A stretch of DNA of 64,000 bases, from contig JAKZAP010000013.1 in NCBI GenBank assembly GCA_023053575.1, positions 6,892,001 to 6,956,000 on the forward strand, in the 5' to 3' direction. The notes beneath the pieces were generated by a model, which did no database searches, was not told the origin of the DNA, and saw nothing but the letters and a program-made list of their open reading frames with translations. Shown in pieces: positions 1-11,100 of the stretch. A program made the translations under genes and the position numbers. The DNA is from Branchinecta lynchi. Lineage: Eukaryota > Arthropoda > Branchiopoda > Anostraca > Branchinectidae. Each line of letters opens with the position of its first letter. The first letter of the stretch is position 1.

Positions 1-120
1 GTAGTTAGCCGATAGTACTCGAAAGGAAACCCAGTTCTTAGTTCTCTTTCCCTCGCCTGTTGACGTGTTTCAACACCAGTTGAATTTTGGGAACTTGAAG
101 ACTGTGTTGGTACTGGATTA

Positions 121-640
121 TTCATGCTGCAACATGAATTGAATCATCTGCTGAGTTCGATGGAATCTTGACAAGTGCTGAAAAGCAGACGTTTGGTCGT
201 GATACAAATCACGGAGAGGTGCTGAGAAGCACAATCTTAAATGTGAAATAGATCACGCAGGTGTGCTGAGAAGCACAAACTTGTATGTGATATAAATCAC
301 TGTCGAGTGCTGAGAAGCACAAGCTTGGATGTGATATAAATCACTGTCGAGTGCTGATAAGCACACACTTGGATATGATATAAATCACAGTCACGTGCCG
401 AAAAGCACTATCTTAATGCGACTAGAGTACCTAGATGGTATGCTGAAAAGCACAAACTTGGATGTGATGAAAATCACCTGTGTATGCTGAAAAGCATAAA
501 CTTGGATGCGACCTAAGTCGCCTTTCAGTGCCGAAAAGCACACACTTCGATGTGATAAAAATCACGGGCAAATGCTGAAAAGCACACGCTTAAATAAGAC
601 AAAAGTTTACAAATCTCGTGCTGAGAAACACAAACACTAG
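121..640. repeat. 44-bp minisatellite of paired tetraloop hairpins
   Basis: At least eleven units begin near 175, 219, 262, 307, 351, 395, 440, 484, 528, 572 and 618 (spacing 43-46). Each unit has hairpin 1 (GTGCT, a four-base loop usually GAGA or GAAA, AGCAC) and hairpin 2 (GTGAT, a four-base loop, ATCAC), joined by about 10 bases containing CTTGGAT. The unit at 484 has changed both stems symmetrically (ATGCT/AGCAT and GCGAC/GTCGC). A diverged hairpin TTCATG...CATGAA precedes the array at 121-138. Confidence 0.9.
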
Positions 641-2089
641 AATGACAAGAGCCACTCTGGCAAATTGGTAATGGTAGACCAATAACGGGGAACGAATATA
701 ATGTGACGGTGAATTGGCAGCTTCCCTCAGTGAAAACTTTTCACCACAAATATTCCGGGTTGTGGCACGGCCACTGGAACAACCTGGCACAAACAAGAGT
801 GTAATCACGCCTCTTGCTCCATGGATTGTTCACTGCGCAATAGATATTGCAAAACACCACAAATACTCGGAAGTACTCGCACACGGAATTCGGAAATCCC
901 ACAAAATAGCCTCGATGACTATTTGTCTATTTTTGCGACACGGAATCGCCTGTCTGAACACGACAACGAGTACACTGGGGTCGACTTTTCTACGAAAAAC
1001 CGATACTGTCTCAAACCAAGAAAATGTCACTTGTCATTTAAGGAGCCCAAATCCAAGGCTCAGAACTTGTTTTGAATTTTCGGGAAAATGTCAACGAGCC
1101 TTTAATGGAACACACTTCTTGGGACAAAAATGTGATTCTGTCACTGGTCCTTTAAGGAAACTCGGTTTAATTTTAACAAAAGTAATCCGTAACTTTAACT
1201 TAATCTTCCAAAAACACAAACTGTTGATAGTAATTCCAAATAAAAGTTAAATTGCTTAGGGAAAATCACAGATTGAGCCGCTATAGTCTTATAAAAGGTT
1301 ACGCAAAATCTTACTGTGATGACGGAAACGTTGAAGACTCGATGACGCAACGAAGGTAGATCAGGTCTCTAATCCAAATGCTGCTTGCTGTATCCAAAAT
1401 TCGTTTTTTCCCGTCTCAATAATCCCGTAATCTTTAAACAAAATTCACGGAATCTGGGACCGAAATCGGGGCGAATTCGTTCACTTTAAACAACCTTTTT
1501 CCTTAAGATTGTACACTTCTGACACCACTGCGCTGGATTGTTACCAAAACTATTGGATTATTCCAGTTTATTAAATCTTATTTCAACAAAAATCTTGACA
1601 CTTCTCTCTGCGCGCATCTCCATCATACTAACCATCAAACAATATTCATTTCACTCAGAGTTATCGCACACCCCGGGGGCAAACGATGTAATACAGCATC
1701 CGCTACACCTAGTCAACTTGAGCTAAATGCCGGTAAGAAATGAACGTAATATAGCATCCGTTACACTGAGCATGCTAATATTGCTAATAACGAAGCTAGA
1801 AATTTGGGACGAAATGAGGCGGAGTATAGACACAGGCCTACGGGCCCGCAATGACTGACCAAAATATTACTGATTTGATTTTAAAAGATAATTACGAGGG
1901 TCCTGCCCATCGGCGACCGACATGCACACTACAAGGAGGTCCGGGGTTTCCAACTGCCTAGGGGTCTCTACAGACTTTACCCCGCAATGTTTCAGGGAGC
2001 GCTGTCACGCCTCCATGAATAAAGGAGGCGTCACGGATGGGTGTGAGGGGGACGTCTGCCTCGTCCAATTTTGTCGGCCAGTCGGTGAA
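641..2089. other. no gene seen; low-complexity intergenic
   Basis: A 178-codon frame at 714-1250 overlaps other frames on both strands, has no codon bias or known motif, and shares TTTAAGGA/GGCCC blocks with repeats elsewhere. Nothing else is supported. Confidence 0.5.
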
Positions 2090-2699
2090 AAAATAAGTCC
2101 TCGCGATTTCTCTTTAAGCGATTATAAAATTTTCGTAAAAACAGTCGATTTTCTTAAATCCAGCCGTTTTTTTCTGAAAAAACAGTAAATTTTTCTTTAA
2201 CATTAACCAATATTTATCTTCAAAAATCTTTACAAACGACCAACCATTTGGTAAATACCTTGCCCCCCCCCCCCCCAGATATTATGGCTGGTATAACACC
2301 TCTGGATGGGCTAAGTAGCCTACATAAAATAGTCGCACAAGGTTTTATAATACTATATTCCAATAACGGCGTCGCTTACAATTTATGCTTATCTTGGCGC
2401 TTGCACTTTGGAATTCAACTTGTCTATAGCCAACCCACGTGTAGACCAATGAACAGGTCTGCATTAAAGACGAGTAGACATCTTCCGGGCTTGCTTGTAA
2501 TTATTATATCGTTCCCTGCGGCTAAGAGAGGGGACTGGGGCTGCATTACAGTGCTGGTCCACTTAGCAATCGTGAACACCCAACTCTCCGATCCCTTTTA
2601 CCCCCTGATTTTGAGGTTGAACGCCCAAGGCCACCAAGGCCAGTATCCACCAAAGTCCCGAAGCTCATGCCGATCGCATGTAACCGGGAAAGATATTGT

Positions 2700-2925
2700 A
2701 ATGGCTTCATTCCGAAATTTGTGGATTTTTACAATATTGTTATTTTGTTATGAATTATATTTCGGTTGTTGACTTTAATGGTTTACCTTTATTTTGATTA
2801 CGAATTTGATTTTAACAATTGTTGTATATATTACCTGACAAAGGTCAAACAATTTGGTTGGACAACTACGAAATTTTGTACCTGAACTATACAATAAATC
2901 TAATCTAATCTAATATAATTACCTT
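2700..2925 (+). mobile_element. possible LINE/SINE 3' end with AATCT tail
   Basis: An AT-rich stretch ends with three copies of AATCT (ATAAATCTAATCTAATCTAA). A similar AATCTAATC end is seen near 46350. No reverse-transcriptase sequence precedes it, so the class is open. Confidence 0.35.
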
Positions 2926-2929
2926 AAAT

Positions 2930-4369
2930 TAATGGGGGACAATTTCTTGCAACTTGCAAGCACTGTCAGATGACAATAAAGGGCAGGGCTAGAACTCAGA
3001 AAGATGACCTTCGGTCATCTGAATTCATCACAGTTTGACCACCTTCTCTATGTCATCATTTAATATTGCGATACAACGCCAACTCATTTTTGTCAACTAC
3101 AGGTAAGGTAACATCATAAAAGATTCTGCGCTAGTTCTTTAACTGATTGTTTTTTTTCTTTTAGTGAAACGCCAAATACTACCCCCTAGCTTTGCGACAG
3201 CAAAACTGGTTTTCTACCACATTCACCAATGGCAGCTAACCCCGAAAACAAAGCTGTTAAAGGACACCTGAACAACGAAACCATACTTGTACACACTCTG
3301 GAGAATGCATTTACAGACATGGCCAACGGAGAGCATTCTTCTCCTGAGCGAGACATTTTCAAAATAGGGATGTTCGGTTCTGGAGGTTTGCACATGCAGA
3401 CTCCAAGATAAAAAGCGCAATTCATTCAAATCTTGTACAGCGCTGGCCGTATCGTATTGGAATTTCTTCTAGATATATGTTTGGGCTTAACTGGTTAAAA
3501 AATATTCCAGAAGAAGGGTTGATTGGAGACATTTGTTCATTTCTAATTTGTTCGGTACTGAAATAAGGACAGATGCAAAGAGAGCAAAAATCATAGCTTG
3601 GAAACACTATTTCGTATTTGGATTGGGTTTTTGCAGGCAATGTTAACGTAAGTCATACAGATAGGGATGATACTTGGTACTCGTCAATCAGGTGTCCTTT
3701 AATGAAGGCAAGAAAATAGCAAGAAAAAAAAGAAGAAAAAGACAAAATCCTTATCAGCCTCCGGACCATATTTGTAAGATCATCTAATCTGTAAATGGTA
3801 CCACACAACCTACATGCAATGCTCACAGCTTTCATCGCGATTTTCTCGAACCTGTCTTTAACAGCTAATACATATCATTTTATAGGGCCGAAATGCCACC
3901 ATGTTTGGTGGGTAGTGTATGTTGCGTATACATAAGATAAGATTTATTCCACTAAAAGCAGAGGCCATGGGAAAAAAATAAACACAAACAAAAATAAAAG
4001 ACACAAACCAAATAAATGCTACATATTCCTTTACAGGAATCTTTCTCTGTGGTTCATCGAGACCGAAAGGAATCTTCCCAACTTTTCAATATCACCAATA
4101 TTTTACTTCCCATTACTTTTACCAACCAATCCTCCCCCCAATTACTAACACCAAAAATTTCCCCACGAAGATCTGAAAGCTCAGGACATACGCGCATTAC
4201 ATGAAAAATATTTCGTCCAAATGTCCACACATTGGGCAAAAGTATCAGTAGTAGGCACTAGGCAGCACAGAAATGCTTCTTTGAACACCCTTCTCAAGTT
4301 TCACTACCCTTGTTTTCGTTTCTGGCTTAGGAACAGTCAGATCCTCAAACAAACAAACAAACTTGGTAT
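2930..4369. other. intergenic; one intron-like signal
   Basis: CAG|GTAAGG at 3104 and TTTCTTTTAG at 3164 would bound a 60-bp intron before a frame reading MAANPENKAVKGHLNNETIL (3229-3411), but an in-frame stop lies between acceptor and ATG. Not called as a gene. Confidence 0.3.
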
Positions 4370-4496
4370 TACACTAAAAAGTTTCTCCGAGTAAGGATTA
4401 CAGTTAACTGCATTATTTGCTACTGGGATTAATCTTATCTATAGAGACAAGATTAATCTTAGTAGCAAATCCTGCAAGATTTTTTTTTACAGTTAG
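4370..4496. mobile_element. short palindromic MITE, TTTGCTACTGGGATTAATCT family, copy 1
   Basis: AAAAAGTTTCTCCGAGTAAGG and ATTTGCTACTGGGATTAATC pair with the inverse GATTAATCTTAGTAGCAAAT. Confidence 0.7.
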
Positions 4497-4889
4497 CTAA
4501 CAGCCAAGTGTTTCAATGTTTTCCTGGCACAAAGAGTGACTCATAATCCTAACTTCATCTCGACTTCTGAGTCTGCTACTTCTGCCGGGTTACTTTGAAC
4601 TATCGAGTAAAGTCTCGACGAACTTCAGACAGTATGTTGATTTGGCTTGCATATCAACATGCGAAACTACGCGCCGCTTCAGTTGCATCGGAGCGTATCC
4701 GGGAGGCACCTGTTGTAAATATCCCGACATTCCGGTGGTTGTTCGATTAAAGTTTAACTGAAAATCCAACTCATTTTTGATTGTGTTAAAGTACAACTCT
4801 TATAAGAAATGACTTTCCACTATGAAATGGATCAGAAAAAACTTTTTCGAAAATACCATTAGTTTGAACCTAAAAATTTGCGATTTTCA

Positions 4890-5225
4890 TATTAGGGCTT
4901 GTCGACTCTATCCAGCCTTCCTGCTCTCGACACGGCGGCAGGGCGCAAAATATTTGAAAAGTGAACCCATCGTGGTTAAAAAGTGGGAAAACTAAGCAAA
5001 TAAAAGAAGTCAAAAACAGAAGTTTCTCATAGCCTTTTCTGTGAGGAGTTATCAGTGGACGCTCAAGATTCCGGCAAACTTGCGTTTTGTGACGGGCAAA
5101 AGTCGGCACGGTCGAAAAGCGCTACAAAATCGTCGGCACAAAACGAAACAATGGAGAAAGGTGGGGATTTCGGAAGCTTACAAGATGGGTCCTTTAAGGG
5201 ATTTTTTTACTTTTCACTATTTGCT
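4890..5225 (+). repeat. unclassified interspersed repeat, copy 1
   Basis: It starts GCTTGTCGACTCTATCCAGC, includes CTTGCGTTTTGTGACGGGCA, and ends GGTCCTTTAAGGGA. The same sequence in reverse lies at 15960-16290. It accounts for the short frames in this stretch, so no gene is called. Confidence 0.7.
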
Positions 5226-7959
5226 CTAGAACGACGATCAGAGTATCTACTGTCGTCCCACAACGCAAATTTCTACTATTACGCAGAAAAACTGAATCTC
5301 AATACACACACGGCTTTTCAGTGGCCAGTGATCAGCTTACGGAAGGTAGCTCACTGTCGTAAATCATTTTCGTCAAACATACAACAGAGATGCAAGCGCA
5401 TAAAGCTTACAAATCAGACAAGGAAATTCCACTATTTGAAAATCGATTATTCGTGAATACCGGAGCAACGAAGTAACGCATTTTCGCCGGGTTTTCAAGC
5501 TTCTTTGATTGAATAAGTGATGGGTAGCTAGATTGTCCTATCTAAGCCCCTTTCAGTTAAACTTTAACGGTCAGCTGGGATATTTCAGACAATACAGAAT
5601 GTGAAACAAGAAACTGCAAAACCCGGGTTGACATGTGACAAGCCGAACATAAAATAAACAAGTTTTCGATAAGTGTCTAGCAATATACCCAATAGCAATA
5701 TACTGGCAATTATACCCAATTCCGATCATTATACCGAAGAGATTTGTACAGATAGCCTATTTAGGATTCTGTATAATTCTACCGAATCCCCGTGATCCGA
5801 AAAAATACCGAACAATTTTAGTAAAATTAAATTAACAGAGTTAAATTAACAGAGGCGAAAGCCTTTTTTACTGCAGTTATATTATTATATTATTATTATT
5901 AATACGCGACGGTTTCCTTGTATGGGTTTTAGTGAGTTTTTAGGCAACCGTTCAAAGAAAGTAACATGCCTCTAACGCACACACATACATGTGCACAGGC
6001 GCAGAATGTATCACAGGTGGAAAAAGTGGCACGCTTGACGCATATACACGCCGCATGATAACCTAACCCCATTTTAGTAGTTATCTATACGGAACAACAC
6101 AAAGTTCCTGCTACTCAATAGCTGTACAAACAAGATTCAAAACAATCGTTCCTCCGTAAAAGTGTGTATTATCATATTTACAAAGTACTTTACAGACGCG
6201 TTTCCATAATTCGACAATTATACACAGCGTGTGTAAGGCACAATCCCACCGAAATAAACTTTACATAACACAACAATTTATCACATATATACTTTTCGTT
6301 CTAGCATACACGAGAGACGAGAGTAATGCAGTTAATACCAACGTTCCTCCGTCTATGGTTAAAGCTACTCTACGAATGTAATCTTTTCCAAGAAAATCGG
6401 AAAACTTACTGCCTATAAAGTTGCGGCCCAATCAATTACGTAATTGGTACACTAAAGGAATACGATTTGTACTGACCAACTTTAGCGTAAAATATGACCC
6501 ATCCACCGAGTTTAAATAAAGAGTAAAATTAATATTTATGCCTCGAATAACATGACAGTATGCCAGTACAAACCAAACATAAGAAATTGACTGCTGTCGA
6601 AGCTTTAAACGACATCTCGACTCTTTGACCGAAAGCTTAATTTCGGTGTAAATTACGTAATTTAAATTCACTCACAAGAGTCTTCCCCTCGCATGATTTC
6701 TCGGCGACCTTTCTCTCCCTTTACATGTTTCGTCGATTTCTGCTAGATGGCCCGAAAGCTACGACACAAACTAAATCGTACTCTTCGCGCTCTAATTGGA
6801 CGGATAGAAATCGGACTTGGTCTCTTGGAAACAAAAAATCGGACAGAAGCAAAGTATTCCATCTCACCAAAAACCTTCGCCAAATGTGGCAGCGGACAAG
6901 TAAAACCCGAAAGAAAAGGGAAGGGAGATCGGTCTAGAATACTCTTGATGACTAACTCTCCCTGGCGACGCAAAATCGTCCGATACCTAGCGAAAGAGCC
7001 GAAAGCGGTATCACATCTGCTCCCAAAGATCGCCGTGATTGGTTGACACAGGATTTGAGTTATGGAGTTCGAGTCGTTAGTGAGACGTTTACTCGTTCTT
7101 CCTGAGGACCAGTGGCGTGTTTTGGACTTAATCATAAGGAGTATCGGTAGAGGAAGGTTCTTGGGAATAAAGTAATCATGAATAAAGTATTATGAGCCCC
7201 ACGTATGTCCAGAATGTATAAATAACAAGAATCACCAACACTTATTGGTTACCCCTTCTCGAAAAGCAAACGCAAGTCCGACAGCTAGAATTTGGGTATA
7301 GACGAACTGCGGAAACGTGGCGAAATAGCAATCAGCAGCACTTGGTGAGTTGAGCACGCTGCATCAGAAAGAGCCAGTCACGTGTAGTCCCGGGGGGGGG
7401 GGGGGCATTCTTCGTTTCTAATCACCCAAGAACTGTCAAACCTCATCCATATCACGCCAATGCGACGGAGGGCTCTGCTTGGAAACACTGTGTATTCATC
7501 CTTATAGTTGTCCCTACCTCGCAAGAAGAGCGTCTGGTCACAGAGTAAGAAGTATCGGACACTCTCATACATGGGTGAAAACTGCCACATATCTGGCTTT
7601 ACCAGAGAATTTCAGCTTTCAAACCCCCAGTACTTCCAGCCTGTGCTGGCCGCTTGGCGCGTATCACTAACCCGAAACAGACAAATAAACGAACATGCGA
7701 AAATAAAAGTGCATTATGCTAATATATGTTCGGCGTCGACAGTACAAAAGTTAAACAGAGTCTCCAAGAATCTGCGCCTTGAAACCCCTAGACTGGTAGC
7801 ACTACGTACCTTCAAAACGCGTCTAAAGCTACCCCTGAGCTTTTAAACGCAAACACAACTGAACTCCCTTGGCTACTAGCATAACTCACGAATACTATAA
7901 CAGGTTATCACAAAACAACACAAAACTCCGAACCGGGAAGCGACCAAAATCCTTCACTT
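5226..7959. other. region downstream of the CNC gene
   Basis: It holds the LINE tail at 5.84 kb and several overlapping frames at 6.7-7.2 kb (one basic, MARKLRHKLNRTLRALIG, 6747-7046, followed in frame by MEFESLVRRLLVLPEDQW at 7062-7175). Three frames are open over the same bases, so coding is doubtful. No polyadenylation signal close to the CNC stop was identified. Confidence 0.35.
5836..5905 (+). mobile_element. 5'-truncated LINE 3' UTR with ATT tail
   Basis: It shares GAGGCGAAAGCCTTTT and a (TTA/ATT)n tail with the LINE relic ending at 57720, so it is the extreme 3' end of the same LINE subfamily. No coding sequence remains. Confidence 0.6.
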
Positions 7960-8145
7960 TCAGGCTGTCGCATTTCGCGCAGATTCGCCGGACTTTCGAA
8001 TCACACTAGATGGCCCTGGCTCTCCAAGTTCGTGGTCTCCGGGTCTCATTGCCATTCTTGGGACTAACACCACACTCCCATCCGCTGACTGTTGAAGACT
8101 ATAGTCGTAAGGAGAATATGGATTCCCATCCGGATCTCGTAATGA
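7960..8145 (-). CDS. cnc: CNC-bZIP exon 11 (last): Neh3-like C-terminus and stop
   Basis: The acceptor reads TTTTTCAG and the exon opens in phase 0 at [19 protein letters not shown]. It continues [11 protein letters not shown] and ends at a TGA (7960-7962) after a further 31 residues. In vertebrate NFE2L proteins this stretch is the Neh3 transactivation region, which ends soon after the VFLVPK block. Here the protein continues with a Gly/Pro/Ser/Arg-rich tail that resembles nothing I know. The exon lies 9 kb from exon 10, and that intron holds an antisense CR1-like LINE. The match to the family is residue-by-residue over about 30 positions, so I am confident of it. Confidence 0.95.
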   Translation of the reverse strand, partial: SLRDPDGNPYSPYDYSLQQSADGSVVLVPRMAMRPGDHELGEPGPSSVIRKSGESARNATA

Positions 8146-11100
8146 CTGAAAAACATTAAATATTATAATGACAACATAAGATGTATTGCTTCACAAAGCT
8201 CATGGCCACTGTACGTGAAGTCAAAGAGCTGCGAGCTCACATGTCACTTACTTCTGGAAGACTGTAGAAGAAAGTGAATGAGGACATCACGAAAAACCCC
8301 TACAACCACGACCGTCGTCGGATGTAGCTCAGTCCTACACTGTTAGAAGTTTCGTAACAGATAACACAAGGATGCGCAGTTTTAAACGGGTAGCACCTGG
8401 GATGGTATCTGTCTGTTGTGATTCTCAAGTTATGCATAGCAAGCATACCAGGAGAGCCCAAAACCGCAGGAAAAAAAAATTTCTTTTTCGAGGGCTCTTC
8501 TATGCATAATACTTAAATGCGCAACTTTTGAAAAACACAACAGTTACCATCCTAGTGCTACATGTTGAAAGTACGCATCCTTGTGTTTCTGTTATGAAAC
8601 TTCTGACAGTGTATAAACGGACCGGCACCCATTATTTGCTCTTACAACTAAATTTTCCTTCAGCCCAAGCTGACAGCGAATCATATTTGATAGTGCAAAC
8701 GGATACGTCAGCTCAATTTAATTAGAGGCCCTTTTTGGCAACGGTCCTCTTAAGAGGCGTATTCTCGCCGTTCCCAGAGGACTCCACTGGAGGAGTCCCC
8801 GCGTTTTCGTTTGTCCCGGGGACTCACTCCCCGTATTCTCGCGAGTCCCCATCGACGGGGAGTGCTCCGATTATCATCACCATCATCAAAAAGGACTCCC
8901 TTTCAGATTCGGAGGGGAATCAATTTTTGCTGGGCGTTGGTGCAATGTAAAATTAATTAAAAACGATTATAAGAAAAAAAAAAACAAAAATACAGTGGAT
9001 CCAGACTAATTTCGTCAACTACATATTTTTTTTTAGAACAAAATCCAATTTCGAAGCATTCCCCGTTTCTCGCTGTTTCTGTACGCGGAGTCCGCAAGGA
9101 GTGACTCCCTCTATTCTCGCCGTTCCCTTCGATTCACCGAGGAGTCCTCGGGGAACGGCGAGAATACGCCTAAGGTTTTTTTCCTTCCCCGACGTTGACC
9201 CTAAAGATTGACAGCCTGACGAGGACCCTTGGCAACAAAGGGCCGAAATATCGCTCACAAAGCATCGTAGCTGACGTATCCGTTGTATACATTATTTGAA
9301 CATATCTCCTCTTCAGGCTCAAAGCCGCTCAAGTTGGAAATCGAACTTGTGGGAAAACAAACACTGTAAATTCTAGCTAACAAACTAAAAAAAACTAAAA
9401 ACAAACTAAAGATTCTAGAGATTTTCTACTAAACAAACGAAAGATTCTAGATTGTAGCTTTAATTTGTTTTTCCAATTTTAGCGGCTTTGAGCCCGAAGA
9501 GGACCCTTGCCAAGAAGGGACGAAATATAGCTCTAACAAAATTCAGCTGACGCATCCGTTTTGCACTACCTCTTACAACTCATGAAGTTTCGCTCTAAAG
9601 AGTTGCAGACTAGATCGGAGCAGGAACCAAGTTTTCAGGTAAGATGTGATGACCTTATACTTGCTATTTTGCTTATTTATATCGCGCTTGCTGTGTTGTC
9701 TATTGACCTTACCAATGCTTGCGGTCTAGGAGTTGACACTAGGATCCCTGTGGTTAGTTTTCCAGGTGAAATCTCCCTAGTTACGGTCCAGTTACTCTTG
9801 AAAGCATTTGTAGTTTCTACCGTCACCGTATGGTCGATAACGGAGCTACGACATTGTAGCGAACCCCAGCCCATGAATGTCTGAAAAGGGCTTCTTCTTC
9901 AGAATTATCCGCTAGCTTATATAAGGTATGGAACCAAGCTAACCATTAATTGCAAACAAAACAGAACAAGACCAAAGGTTCCAAGGGGGTCCCAAAAGTT
10001 CAAATTTGATCCAGACAATTGGGTCTCGTCTTCGCCAGACCCAGTCTTTGCCAGACTACTTGAACACTTTTACTATTAAAATTTAGAAACAGATTAAGGC
10101 CAAATAGTTAATCATGTGAGAAAACCAAGCTCAGATATTGATTCAGCATGTGTTTTTAAGCCCTTTAAGTCAAATCTATTTTGACGAAGCAGATGGAAAC
10201 TTCCTGCCTTACTTCTGCCAATTTTCCGGTATCGGTGGAACTGCTGAACTACTTGTCCGGCAAAAAAACGAAGCTCTAAAACGAATTCAGCATGTCTCCT
10301 TACCCATACATCCAACCTCTAATCGACCTTTGATTAGAATTTAATTTTACTTTTAACAAATTTTCCGGTTTCAGCCGGATTCCGAGAGACATATACGTCC
10401 GGTGAGAGATTTGTGTCATATACGGATTCAGCATGTCTTCTTACCCGCAAATCGAACATCTGATCAAATTTAAAGAAAACTTTTACTTTAAACAACGTCT
10501 CCGGTTTCGGCCGAACTAATTATCGGGCGAGAAAATAATTTTCATATTCGGATTCAGCACGTCTCTTTGCCCCGAAATCGAACCTCCAATCAACTTCATA
10601 TTAAACTTTTACTTTTCACCATTTTTCTGGTTTTCGCCGGATTCAGGGTGAACTATTTGTCCGGCCAGAAAATAAATCTCATATTCGGATTCAGCATGTC
10701 TCCTTACCCCTAATTCGACTATTTCATTAGCTTTTAAAAAATATGTTTTATTCCCCTAAATATAGAGCTACATAGCCCATCTTTGAACTTGACCTAAAGA
10801 GTCCTCATGCCAAATTTGATCAAAATACCTCCATCCCTTCGAGAGTTATCGTGCTACCAGACGGACGGACAACTTTTGCGATGTCATAGGTATCCCTCCA
10901 CTTGCGTTTTGGGATCCCAACTTTCGGGGGTCTTAGCTTACCAACGATCTTAAGAATGTGTGACATTTGGTTGGCTAACGAAGTTAAGCCTGCCAACCCT
11001 TGTGATAGCGTCGTAGATGTGGATACGTTATTACGGCACACAAACTCTTGGACACAGACACCAACCTGTTCCAGCTAGAACAGAACACCCGAACCCGTGG

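Noticed and set aside
1..640. CRISPR array at the left edge
   Set aside because: Repeats and spacers are not separable: the whole 44-bp unit repeats with drift, and this is animal DNA. It is a minisatellite.
714..1250. 178-codon open frame on the plus strand
   Set aside because: Other frames on both strands are open over the same bases, there is no known motif, no splice context, and parts match dispersed repeats.
2248..2772. 174-codon frame after a poly-C run
   Set aside because: It begins in a C homopolymer, has no domain, and its end lies in a TE-like AT-rich tail.
6743..7135. Basic 100-130-codon frames on both strands
   Set aside because: Three frames overlap over the same bases. The Arg/Lys-rich product looks like composition bias; no family is recognised.
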